DNA of 64,000 nt from Nostoc foliaceum FACHB-393 (GTDB lineage Bacteria > Cyanobacteriota > Cyanobacteriia > Cyanobacteriales > Nostocaceae): positions 83,249 through 147,248 of the forward strand of contig NZ_JACJTD010000017.1 in the NCBI RefSeq assembly GCF_014698505.1, given 5' to 3'. Positions 9,581 to 21,505 of the stretch are shown piece by piece. Both the position numbers and the translations under genes were made by a program. Position 1 is the first letter of the stretch, and each line of letters starts with the position of its first letter. The notes below the pieces were generated by a model, which searched no databases, was not told the DNA's origin, and worked only from the letters and a program-made list of their open reading frames with translations.

Positions 9581-10085
9581 TTTTAAGTGTTTATTTATAT
9601 TTGAGTTATGTTTGTCTTGCTCAATTTCATTCAGATAAAGCTGAAATACTACTGAATATATATGTTTTAACAATTAATATGTTTTATTGATAATGTTAAT
9701 TTTACTGATTTTATTTTGCTTGGTGATTTTGTATTTAAAAACTAACATTTTCAAAAAAATGATTAACTTGAAAATACCATCTTGTTAGTTTCTTTAAATA
9801 GAAACAGATAAATTATATTTAACTTCATAAAGTTTACTATTTACTTAATTAATAGTTACTTCACATATAGCTAGTTTGGTTTATAAACTTCAACTTCATC
9901 TATATTTTATTAAAAAAGTTAAAATTAGCTTTTTTAATAAAGATAAGTAAGATAAATAAAACAGTATATTTTACGAAGTAGAAAAAAAGTAATCTTGTTA
10001 ATTTGTAATAACCAGATTCGTTTTGAAAGCGAGATGGCTTTGGATAGATGAGTTATTTAGCCAATTTAAAATAACGTTGGAAGAA
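9581..10085. other. AT-rich divergent promoter region
   Basis: A very AT-rich spacer between the methyltransferase/oxidase unit (minus) and the oxygenase (plus). Promoters for both should lie here. A 10-bp inverted repeat, ATTAAAAAAG (9909-9918) with CTTTTTTAAT (9929-9938), is the only clear structure; it could be an operator-like site or an old terminator. Confidence 0.5.
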
Positions 10086-11087
10086 ATGATGTTAAAAGAA
10101 CTATTAGCAGAATCACCAGTATGCAGCTTAGAATATGAACGTGCGATCGCATTTTCTGAGCTTGGCGATCGCCTCTTTGATGAGCTTGCTGATAAAATTG
10201 CTACAAAGCGACAGTACCGACTACTGTTTGAACACACATTAAAACCTGAGTTATTCCAGCAGATCCGAATTGCTGCTGCCGGTTATATTTCAGCATGTCT
10301 GAATAGTCCTATCATTCTTTCAGAAGCTGAAATGCTTGAACGGCTAATAGAAGCAAGAAATACTTTGTCGAACTATACTGGCACTGGTCTTTTGATGCCC
10401 AAGCGAGAACATACTTTGGCATTTAACCTCTTTCAAAAAAGCGTAGCTGAGGCTTTCTACCAACTAGGAGCAAATGACCTAATTGATGCGGTGGATTTAC
10501 CAGTAAATCTCCGCATGGTCTACGGCAAAACTGATGCAAAGAAGCTAGGTTTACCCTTCGCTAGCTCAAAATGCCACAGTGATGTCTGGGCAGGTGTTGC
10601 TGCTGATGCTACTGTAGTGGTTCTACCACTGTTTGGCGACATCGATAATATAACCATTGAAGCGGGTGAAATGCCCCGCGAAATGGAACTACCGTCTATG
10701 CAGGTAATGTCAGACTTCGATGAAGGTCGGAATATTCCAATGGTTGTCTCCTACACAGAAGCACAACTTCAACACGGAACGATGTACTTTAATGATGCCC
10801 GTGGATTGCATCAAACAGTAAGAAGGAAAACTGAAGGTCTGAGAATTTCAGTAGATTTTCGGTTTCGTAGAAAATTTAATGAAGCTTACCGGGCAATGGT
10901 AGCATCTAATATTGCTGGTATTGAAGAAGATATGAGTGTGCCCTATGAAGACTGGCTGAAAGTTGGGAAAGAAACACTAATTGTATTTGATGAAACTTCT
11001 GAACAAGCAAGGAAAAAACAGAATTCTGGCGCTCCAGTTCCCCTATATACTCGTGGGTATCGCATTGTAGAAATGTTCAACTTTTAA
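10086..11087 (+). CDS. Putative Fe(II)/2-oxoglutarate-dependent oxygenase-like protein
   Basis: A 333-aa protein from the ATG at 10086 (a second ATG follows at 10089; a GGAAG lies just upstream). The frame is open back to a TTG at 10023, which would add 21 residues. From the 10086 start, H164-x-D166 in CHSDVWAG, H242 in ARGLHQTVRR and R253 eleven residues later give the H-x-D...H...R pattern expected of an Fe(II)/2OG dioxygenase in a cupin-like barrel. I do not recognise the exact family. It is divergent from the methyltransferase/oxidase unit, and two non-heme iron enzymes around one methyltransferase suggest tailoring of a small molecule. A strong terminator follows. Confidence 0.7.
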   Translation: MMLKELLAESPVCSLEYERAIAFSELGDRLFDELADKIATKRQYRLLFEHTLKPELFQQIRIAAAGYISACLNSPIILSEAEMLERLIEARNTLSNYTGTGLLMPKREHTLAFNLFQKSVAEAFYQLGANDLIDAVDLPVNLRMVYGKTDAKKLGLPFASSKCHSDVWAGVAADATVVVLPLFGDIDNITIEAGEMPREMELPSMQVMSDFDEGRNIPMVVSYTEAQLQHGTMYFNDARGLHQTVRRKTEGLRISVDFRFRRKFNEAYRAMVASNIAGIEEDMSVPYEDWLKVGKETLIVFDETSEQARKKQNSGAPVPLYTRGYRIVEMFNF

Positions 11088-11114
11088 CTTTTAGGAATAC
11101 AAGCAACAAAAAAA

Positions 11115-11143
11115 AAAGAGGTCTAATACCAGACCTCTTTATT
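11115..11143 (+). terminator. Rho-independent terminator of the oxygenase gene
   Basis: AAAGAGGTCT (11115-11124) pairs perfectly with AGACCTCTTT (11131-11140) around a 6-base loop and is followed by TTATT-type sequence; it begins 28 bases after the stop codon. Confidence 0.85.
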
Positions 11144-11512
11144 AATCTTTATCACCCATAGACCTAGATGCTGAGTGGGACAAGTACTTTAAAAAAGCTA
11201 ACAAGCTTGATTAAGAGTACCTTATTTCTATCTGAGTCAATTGCATATTTTGCAATTACAGTAGTTTGCACGTGAGGTACAAAATGCAGGACTCAAAATC
11301 AGCAATCCGAATTGAATCGTGAAAAAATACGTAGATTAAACATCAAATATAAAAGTTAAATTTTATTCAGCCCTGGCGATTAGAAATCGCTGCTACATAG
11401 ACTAAACCCGCCTAAGCAGGTTATTTTATTAAGTTCACGCAGGTATACTTTGTTTGTGTAGCAGCTAATTATATGCTTAATTAACAGATTGTTTGTAGTA
11501 TCAATTATCAAC

Positions 11513-11538
11513 AAAAAAGAGGTCTTTGCTGACCTCTC
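11513..11538 (-). terminator. Rho-independent terminator of the apc operon
   Basis: Read on the minus strand, GAGGTC (11536-11531) pairs with GACCTC (11524-11519) around a 6-base loop and is followed by six U residues (11518-11513). It lies 35 bases after the apcC stop. Its stem has the same GAGGTC core as the oxygenase terminator facing it. Confidence 0.85.
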
Positions 11539-11572
11539 ACCAATTCCCTAAAATAATGTTCTATTTACAGAA

Positions 11573-11779
11573 TTACGACAAGCCAGCATTAGCACCTTGC
11601 TTGCCAGTTGCCAGTTCTACTTTGATGATTTTACCGCCTGCTTTTTGAATGCGTTGCTGTTCGCGGAACCAGTTTTCATAGGGAACTAACTTAGTGAAGT
11701 AAGTATTTTGCAGTTCACGTTGGGTACGAATTCGGGTTTGGCTAGGAACTAGAGCAGTAATTTTAAAAAAACGGGCCAT
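11573..11779 (-). CDS. apcC: Phycobilisome core linker LC7.8
   Basis: A 68-aa basic protein typical of the allophycocyanin-associated small core linker: MARFFKITALVPSQTRIRTQRELQNT is the expected start of the CpcD-like linker fold, and the length fits the family. It caps the end trimers of the core cylinders and tunes their spectra. Last gene of the apcE-apcA-apcB-apcC cluster, 223 bases after apcB, with its own terminator. Confidence 0.97.
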   Translation of the reverse strand: MARFFKITALVPSQTRIRTQRELQNTYFTKLVPYENWFREQQRIQKAGGKIIKVELATGKQGANAGLS

Positions 11780-11857
11780 GTTTTGAAAATCTCCTGTAAA
11801 CTTTGTGAAAACTTTTTTTATCTCAAAATCTTGAGTGCAAATCTTTTAATCATTCCA

Positions 11858-11963
11858 AGGCTGGAAATCAAACATCAATACTAGACCACCAACACTCATC
11901 GCTGATAATTTACCAAGATAAGCAATATAACGTTCTAGCACTCACGGTTGATTTCCAGACCTT
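11858..11963. repeat. Long-range inverted repeat in the apcB-apcC spacer
   Basis: AGGCTGGAAATCAA (11858-11871) is complementary, with one extra base, to TTGATTTCCAGACCT (11948-11962), enclosing about 76 bases. In the apc transcript this would form a long stem between apcB and apcC. Such a structure could halt transcription partly or protect an upstream apcAB mRNA, consistent with the much lower need for ApcC. The regulatory role is inferred. Confidence 0.6.
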
Positions 11964-12002
11964 AATAAAGCCGCACCTAAATTCTTAAGCGCAAACTAGT
12001 TC

Positions 12003-12491
12003 TTAGCTTAAGCCAGAAGAGATATAGTCTAAGTAAACACCCATTTCCTTACCAGCATCAGAACCAACCAAGCTAGCGGTTACTTCCTTGATTGCTTGGA
12101 TAGCTTGAACAGTAGCACCAACGGGAACTCCTAAAGAGTTGTAGGTTTCCTTCAAGCCATTTAATACACGCTCATCCAAAATGGAAGGATCGCCAGCTAA
12201 CATAGCGTAGGTGGCATAGCGGAGGTAGTAGTCCAAATCACGGATGCAAGCAGCATAGCGACGGGTGGTGTACATGTTACCACCTGGACGGGTGATGTCA
12301 GAGTACAGCAAAGATTTTGCTACAGCTTCTTTAACGATCGCAGCAGCATTAGCGCTGATGGTGCTAGCAGCACGTACTCGCAGTTCGCCAGTGGCGAAGT
12401 AGCCTTTTAGCTTCTCTAAAGCAGAAGAGTCTAGGTATTTACCTTGAACGTCTGCGGAGTTAATGACAGCGGTAATTGCGTCTTGAGCCAT
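12003..12491 (-). CDS. apcB: Allophycocyanin beta subunit
   Basis: A 162-aa phycobiliprotein. C82 in [13 protein letters not shown] is the phycocyanobilin attachment cysteine and N72 in RPGGNMY is the asparagine that is gamma-N-methylated in this family. It pairs with ApcA to make the (alpha-beta)3 trimers of the phycobilisome core, which pass excitation energy to the photosystems. Length is exactly usual. Second of the apcA-apcB pair, with 65 bases between them. Confidence 0.98.
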   Translation of the reverse strand: MAQDAITAVINSADVQGKYLDSSALEKLKGYFATGELRVRAASTISANAAAIVKEAVAKSLLYSDITRPGGNMYTTRRYAACIRDLDYYLRYATYAMLAGDPSILDERVLNGLKETYNSLGVPVGATVQAIQAIKEVTASLVGSDAGKEMGVYLDYISSGLS

Positions 12492-12556
12492 GTTGTTAAT
12501 TCCTTATTTCCAACCGTATTGCAATACTTCTGTTTCAGTGAGTAAACAGCTTTACC

Positions 12557-13045
12557 CTATCCTAGAAGAGCACCAACTAGGTAGTCGAAGTAGCTACCAG
12601 CTTCACTAGCGTCATCACCAGACAGCAATGTACCAGCTACATTCTTCAGCCCACGGATACCTTCAGCGACGCCATCGATAGGAGTTCCCAAGGACTTGTA
12701 CAGTTCACGGGCACCGATAACACCAATTTCTTCGATGGGGGTAACATCACCAGCAACGATACCGTAGGTAACGAGGCGGAGGTAGTAATCTAGGTCACGC
12801 AGACAAGTAGCAGTCAATTCTTGACCGTAAGCGTTACCACCAGGAGACACAACATCAGGACGCTTTTGGAACAGTTGATCGCCAGCTTGCTTAACGAGCC
12901 GTTCGCGATTTTCTGACAAAATTTGAGCAATCCGCACACGGCGCTCACCACTTGCAACGAAGGATTTGATCCGATCTAACTCGCCAGGGCTGAGATAGCG
13001 GGCTTCTGCATCAGCATTCACGATAGCTTTCGTGACAATACTCAT
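12557..13045 (-). CDS. apcA: Allophycocyanin alpha subunit
   Basis: A 162-aa phycobiliprotein with the chromophore cysteine C81 in [14 protein letters not shown] and the usual [26 protein letters not shown] start. GGAGG lies just before the ATG on the coding strand. It forms the core trimers with ApcB. A 384-base spacer separates it from apcE, so it probably also has its own promoter, as in other cyanobacteria. Confidence 0.98.
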   Translation of the reverse strand: MSIVTKAIVNADAEARYLSPGELDRIKSFVASGERRVRIAQILSENRERLVKQAGDQLFQKRPDVVSPGGNAYGQELTATCLRDLDYYLRLVTYGIVAGDVTPIEEIGVIGARELYKSLGTPIDGVAEGIRGLKNVAGTLLSGDDASEAGSYFDYLVGALLG

Positions 13046-13429
13046 TAATGGATTCCTCCAATACGAATGAAACCAGGATTTGATTAAACTGGTGCGACTT
13101 TAAAGTTGGTTCACTGAGTTTATTTTCTCGTCCTTTTAGACACAACAGTTTCATAACTGTTACGGCTAATAAATTACGAGTTTTCTTGAGTCCACACAAG
13201 TACGCAAGCTTTTAAACTCAGTTACCTTCCGCAAAACATTTTCCGGCATTCTGTTGAGCATTTATGACTGCTCTTAACACTTTGTAATATTCCTTTTCAG
13301 AATTACCTGTTTTAGCTGCAATCTGAGAGCGATATTACGAAAGGTTACGAAGGGGACAGGGGACAGGAAATAATTTATTCCCTATTCCCTAATCCCTAAT
13401 TTCTCTTCAGTCGCCTGAACACTGCCGAG
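13046..13429. other. apcE-apcA spacer
   Basis: No gene. Next to the apcE stop (about 13359-13412) is a GGGGACAGGGGACAGG...CCCTATTCCCTAATCCC arrangement, a partly complementary repeat typical of Nostoc intergenic regions that may end or slow apcE transcription. The rest should hold the strong apcA promoter; I cannot assign boxes with confidence. Confidence 0.5.
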
Positions 13430-17261
<3,832 letters not shown>

Positions 17262-17792
17262 ATGCAGAAAAGTTCTAAATTTAACTATTTATTCAATGCT
17301 ACTCTGTCTGCGATCGCAGTTCTTTTAGCTATCACTCCTGCAAATGCGCTTCCAGAGCAAAACATTAGCACCGTTGTTAAGTGGGCAAAAACGCGATCAC
17401 AACTACCAACTTTGAGATACAACAGCGAAGCCCACGGCTATGAGGGTACAAAAAGAAATTTATACTTTTATGCTGAGGTCACGCAAGAAAATGGAACAGT
17501 GATCAAAGAAGGAATAACTGTGAGTGGTGACTCAAGCATCAAATTCACCACAAAAAATACCAAAGGAGTCAAACTACTAGAAAATATTTACAATTTAAAC
17601 ATTGCCAATGACTTCAAGCAGTCCCAGTATGTTACAAAAATTGGTCGCGACCAATTTTACCGTGGAAAAAAGTTTGCCTACATAACTGCGGTGGTTCAAG
17701 ATGGAACTAATTTTCAGATAATTCCCTTGAGAAATTTACAAGATACAATCAATAAAACCAAATATTGCCAAACCCATGAATGTGACATTTGA
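17262..17792 (+). CDS. Exported protein of unknown function
   Basis: A 176-aa protein with a clear Sec signal peptide: basic N-terminus, hydrophobic core to about residue 25 and an ANA-L cleavage site. The mature part is beta-rich and polar, with two cysteines near the C-terminus (KYCQTHECDI) that could form a disulfide. I do not recognise a family. It is monocistronic and divergent from apcE. Location is probably periplasmic. Confidence 0.75.
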   Translation: MQKSSKFNYLFNATLSAIAVLLAITPANALPEQNISTVVKWAKTRSQLPTLRYNSEAHGYEGTKRNLYFYAEVTQENGTVIKEGITVSGDSSIKFTTKNTKGVKLLENIYNLNIANDFKQSQYVTKIGRDQFYRGKKFAYITAVVQDGTNFQIIPLRNLQDTINKTKYCQTHECDI

Positions 17793-18226
17793 TTAACCTC
17801 AGAGCTTTGAATTGATGATTGCCAGTTCAAAACTGTAGCCCATTGGTTAAACTCACAATTGCCGCAATCTTGCTCACCATTCCATATATAAAATATTAAT
17901 ACCTTCTGTTGGCTTAAGGTGGTTTTTGCTGACAGGACTTTTCCATTTTTTTTGATTTTATGAACAAAGAACAAAGGCGTTAGTCGCCAGAATAAAGCCA
18001 TAAATTCTGTGGAACTAGTGAGCCAGCACGCACGATAGGGGATTTTCATGCCACAAAGGAAACTTGGTAACGCCCCAAGCGCTCTCTACGATACGCCGCG
18101 CGTAGAGAAACTATCACCAGAAGCAGAAGCTCGACTTTTTGCTGAATCTCCAACGCCAAAGCATTTTGATGCTTTGGCGCAATGTCTCTAGCTTTGTTCC
18201 TAAATTTTTCGAAAACTTGATATTTG
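17793..18226. other. Spacer with hairpins
   Basis: No gene is supported. It contains TCTCTACG...CGTAGAGA (about 18084-18109) and a perfect 11-bp hairpin at 18153-18178, listed separately. Confidence 0.5.
18153..18178. repeat. Perfect 11-bp hairpin
   Basis: CGCCAAAGCAT (18153-18163) and ATGCTTTGGCG (18168-18178) pair exactly around TTTG. There is no U-run, so it is more likely a repeat or mRNA structure than a terminator. It ends 48 bases before the start of the next gene. Confidence 0.7.
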
Positions 18227-19360
18227 ATGATCATAACGCGACGTAAATTTATAGCCTTGATTCCTAGCTTCATAGTAGCTAGTACTAGCAGCATACTTTT
18301 GAGTTTCAATACTACCAAATATTTAACAGTTCATCGGAAACGAAATTTACCCTTCTTCTTAGGCTGGTATGACCACGTTTACAATATTGATGTTTCAACT
18401 CAAGTATCTTCTAAAGGAATTGATCTATTAATACCTTATGTAGGAGAAGCAAACAAGGGAAAAATTCAAGCATTTCTGGATACTTCTAAGAAAGCAGGAG
18501 TAAAAGTTTTATTAGAGATTTATCGTCCCCTAGTTGAATCAGAAAATATCTTAGGAGTAAAAAATTTTATTCGTACTTATAAAAACCATCCTTCCGTTTA
18601 TGGTTGGTATCTTTATGATGAACCAGAGATTAAAAAACCTACACCACTCTCTCCAGATTTATTAAAAAAGGTATACCAAGCTATTAAAGAAGAAGATAAA
18701 ACTAAGCCAGTTGCTTTAGTTTTTGCTGGCATAAAAAAAATTGAATCTTACGCCGATGCAATGGATATACTGATGTGGGATCGTTATCCTTGCGAGGAGG
18801 GAGTTCCAGAATTTGAATGGGTATTATCTTACCGCAAGGCAATCTATAAAGTCATTTCTCTAGCTGATGTTAAAAATAAAAAATTTTGGAACGTACTACA
18901 GGCTTATAGCAGTAATCAGTTCAAAAAACGACTACCAACAAAGGCAGAATTTCGCTATATGTTTTATTTATCAGTCCTTGCAGGGGCTGACGGACTGCTA
19001 TTTTGGACGCACTACCGTTCTTCACATTTCTGGAATAAGTCAGTTTTGTATCCTACTATTCAGGAATTTCGAAATTACATTCCTGCAATCGTTAGAGGGG
19101 AAGATTCAAATAATCCAGTACAAGTAAATCACTCAAACATAGAAGTTAAATTATTCTCTATTCCTAATACTAAAAATTTTGTGATGATAGTCGTTAATCA
19201 CAATAATACTCAGAGCAATTTCACTGTAAAACTTCCTCAAAAATTAGCTGGCAAAGTAGTTACTTTTAATCAAAAGCCTATTACAAAACTAATTGCTGAG
19301 GGAGGTTTTAGTACTCTTTTAAAAGCTTACGAAGTTGGGTTATATCAAATTGGAATGTAA
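18227..19360 (+). CDS. Tat-like exported TIM-barrel protein, possible glycoside hydrolase
   Basis: A 377-aa protein from the ATG at 18227 (a TTG sits immediately before). The N-terminus has TRRKF followed by a hydrophobic stretch, a twin-arginine-like signal. The body looks like a (beta/alpha)8 barrel of the glycosidase superfamily: FFLGWYDH, GVKVLLEIYRP, GWYLYDEPE with two acidic residues at a strand end, ILMWDRYPC and LLFWTHYRSS, followed by a small beta domain like those on GH42/GH2-type enzymes. I cannot assign a GH family. It neighbours the exopolysaccharide locus and might trim or modify that polymer; this is inference. Confidence 0.7.
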   Translation: MIITRRKFIALIPSFIVASTSSILLSFNTTKYLTVHRKRNLPFFLGWYDHVYNIDVSTQVSSKGIDLLIPYVGEANKGKIQAFLDTSKKAGVKVLLEIYRPLVESENILGVKNFIRTYKNHPSVYGWYLYDEPEIKKPTPLSPDLLKKVYQAIKEEDKTKPVALVFAGIKKIESYADAMDILMWDRYPCEEGVPEFEWVLSYRKAIYKVISLADVKNKKFWNVLQAYSSNQFKKRLPTKAEFRYMFYLSVLAGADGLLFWTHYRSSHFWNKSVLYPTIQEFRNYIPAIVRGEDSNNPVQVNHSNIEVKLFSIPNTKNFVMIVVNHNNTQSNFTVKLPQKLAGKVVTFNQKPITKLIAEGGFSTLLKAYEVGLYQIGM

Positions 19361-19519
19361 AACATGATTTGATAAAAATAATTATAGTTGGGATAAGGTA
19401 TGAGAAAAAGCTGTTTTAGTTCTGTTTAGCTTTCTTCCTATAGTTTGGTTTTATTGTGCCAACTTACTTACGCTACGCTTACTTGTTTTGCATATTAATT
19501 AATCGATAAATATATTAAT

Positions 19520-20653
19520 TTACCAAGCTTTTACTCTCATAATTCTGTGCCGAAATAATTGATATGCATATCCAGTAAAATGAGCAATCGGCATACTTAA
19601 TAAAGTAGTACCACAAAAAAACCAACGACTAAAAAATGATGGTATTTTATCTTCATCACCTCTCCAAATTTCCGAAGGAAAGCTTTTCCAATATACCAAA
19701 TTAACTCGTAAACTCTCTAAAAAAGGCAAAAATAAACTTATTGTAATTAATATTTCTACAGGTAAACCTAGCTTGGGAAATAGTAAATCAACAATCAGCA
19801 GTAAAATGACAGTAGATATAAATACAAAAGGTATCAAACCCCTCAACTGTGATTGGATTTGGTGTTTTGTACTCGTTAAATAGCGACCTCTGCCATATTT
19901 AAAATATTGAATAAACAAAGACTTCCAGTTTTTTCGAGGATAGTACCAGGCACGAATTTTGGAGTTAATATATATTGCTTGTTTATTTTGAGAAATTAAT
20001 CTTTGATTTAATTCAGCATCTTGATTAGTAATTTGTGTTGTGTCAAATACCTTTATTAATCTCAAGTTAAATTCAGCATCTTCATTAGAATTTACTTTAA
20101 TATTATAGCTTTGTATCTCTAGCAAACTCTTTTTCCAGAAACACCCTAAATAAACTGTATCCGCATAGCCTGTATAGTTCGGATTTCTATATTTAGCTCC
20201 ACCATTACCAAGAAAACTTTTGGATGCAAGGGAAACACCAGCTTGGAAGGAAGTTCGTGCAACAAAACGCTGCGCTCCACCAACATTGCTAGCTTTTGAT
20301 TCTAGCAAAGCCTCTATACATCTTTCAATATAGTCAGGTGCATAATCTGAATGAGCATCAATTCTAATAAAAATATCACCTATACATTCAGACAAAATTA
20401 AATTAAGACCAGCCGATTGAATTTTATCAGGATTGTGTATTAATTTAACTCGTGCGTCTTTATCTGAGAGTTTTTTGACTATTTCTTGAGTGCCATCATT
20501 GCTGCCACCATCAGCTACAAATATCTCAATTAGGTTAGGATAATTTGTTCCTAAAAACCCTAAAACCAAGTTTTCTATATAATTTACCTCGTTATAGGTA
20601 GGTATGGCTACAGTTACAGAAGGAAAAGTCTTGACTTTGGGTTCGACTAACAT
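19520..20653 (-). CDS. Glycosyltransferase family 2, ExoA-like, membrane-anchored
   Basis: A 377-aa GT-A enzyme: VAIPTYNE start, DGGSNDGT nucleotide-sugar site, RIDAHSDY as the metal-binding D-x-D region, and two or three C-terminal membrane helices (about residues 270-370). It would add a sugar to a lipid-linked repeat unit on the cytoplasmic side. A 20-residue tandem duplication occurs near the acceptor loop: NEDAEFNLRLI and NQDAELNQRLI, 60 bases apart (see findings). Last gene of the minus-strand polysaccharide operon. Confidence 0.88.
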   Translation of the reverse strand: MLVEPKVKTFPSVTVAIPTYNEVNYIENLVLGFLGTNYPNLIEIFVADGGSNDGTQEIVKKLSDKDARVKLIHNPDKIQSAGLNLILSECIGDIFIRIDAHSDYAPDYIERCIEALLESKASNVGGAQRFVARTSFQAGVSLASKSFLGNGGAKYRNPNYTGYADTVYLGCFWKKSLLEIQSYNIKVNSNEDAEFNLRLIKVFDTTQITNQDAELNQRLISQNKQAIYINSKIRAWYYPRKNWKSLFIQYFKYGRGRYLTSTKHQIQSQLRGLIPFVFISTVILLLIVDLLFPKLGLPVEILITISLFLPFLESLRVNLVYWKSFPSEIWRGDEDKIPSFFSRWFFCGTTLLSMPIAHFTGYAYQLFRHRIMRVKAW

Positions 20654-20705
20654 ATTTACATTTAGCTATGATATTGAATTTATTTTGGAGGAATAACAAT
20701 TTAAG

Positions 20706-21479
20706 TTACAAGAATATTTTAATCGGGATCATCAGAAAGCGCATACATGCTTTTAAAAAGCACAAACTATCAGTTTTGAAGCTATTAATAGGAGATAGTG
20801 TAAAGTATTTCTTACGTAACTCTCTATGTATCTTATAATGTTTAAAGACTTTTATAGAAGATACACCTGTCGTATCATAGTAAGAAATTGGAAAATAGAG
20901 CAGGTGTGGTTGAGCAATCAAGGAGGCTCTAATATTAAAATCATAATCCATTTCTAAAGTTAGCCGCTCATCATATAAGCCGACTTTCTGGAGAAGTTTT
21001 TGTGAGAAAATAGTAGACTGATGACAGATAGGATTGCGAGACAAGAATAAGTTTTGATTCCACTGACTGTACTGCTTAATATGTCTTTTTAAGTATTGCT
21101 TCCGGCTCAAAGATATAGTTTCTCCAAATGCCCAAAGCCACTTTTGTTTTATATAAGAATCTACAATTTTAGTAATTACTGCTTCATTAACTAAAGTATC
21201 TCCAGAATTTAAAAAAATCAATAAATTACCTGATGACTTCGTTAATCCTGCATTAAAAGCATTAGCAATTCCAGTACCATTTTGCTGAAATATAGTTATT
21301 ATTTTTTTATGATTATATTGATTGATAAAAGAAACTGTTCCGTCTGTTGAATGTCCATCAATAATAATGTGATTTATATATTTATAATCTTGCATACTAA
21401 CACTATCTAAAGTTTTAAGTATACAATTGGAAGAATTTTTTGTCAGAGTAATTACATCAACTTGAATTAGGTTATTCAT
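20706..21479 (-). CDS. Glycosyltransferase family 2
   Basis: A 257-aa GT-A protein with VITLTKNS, the substrate motif IDGHSTDGT, and the FLNSGDTL metal-site segment, in which the usual D-x-D is replaced by N-S-G-D as in WcaA/PGL-type transferases. There is no strong membrane helix. It lies 26 bases after the EpsG-like gene, inside the polysaccharide operon. Sugar specificity cannot be read. Confidence 0.87.
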   Translation of the reverse strand: MNNLIQVDVITLTKNSSNCILKTLDSVSMQDYKYINHIIIDGHSTDGTVSFINQYNHKKIITIFQQNGTGIANAFNAGLTKSSGNLLIFLNSGDTLVNEAVITKIVDSYIKQKWLWAFGETISLSRKQYLKRHIKQYSQWNQNLFLSRNPICHQSTIFSQKLLQKVGLYDERLTLEMDYDFNIRASLIAQPHLLYFPISYYDTTGVSSIKVFKHYKIHRELRKKYFTLSPINSFKTDSLCFLKACMRFLMIPIKIFL

Positions 21480-21505
21480 GAATTTTTAAACTTGTAGGGA
21501 TTTAT

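Larger units (their letters stand above)
11088..11572. other. Spacer between oxygenase and apcC with two terminators
   Basis: This 485-base convergent spacer holds one terminator for each flanking transcript (listed separately). Between them I see no gene, only AT-rich sequence with a CGCCTAAGCAGG-like stretch near 11410. Confidence 0.6.
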
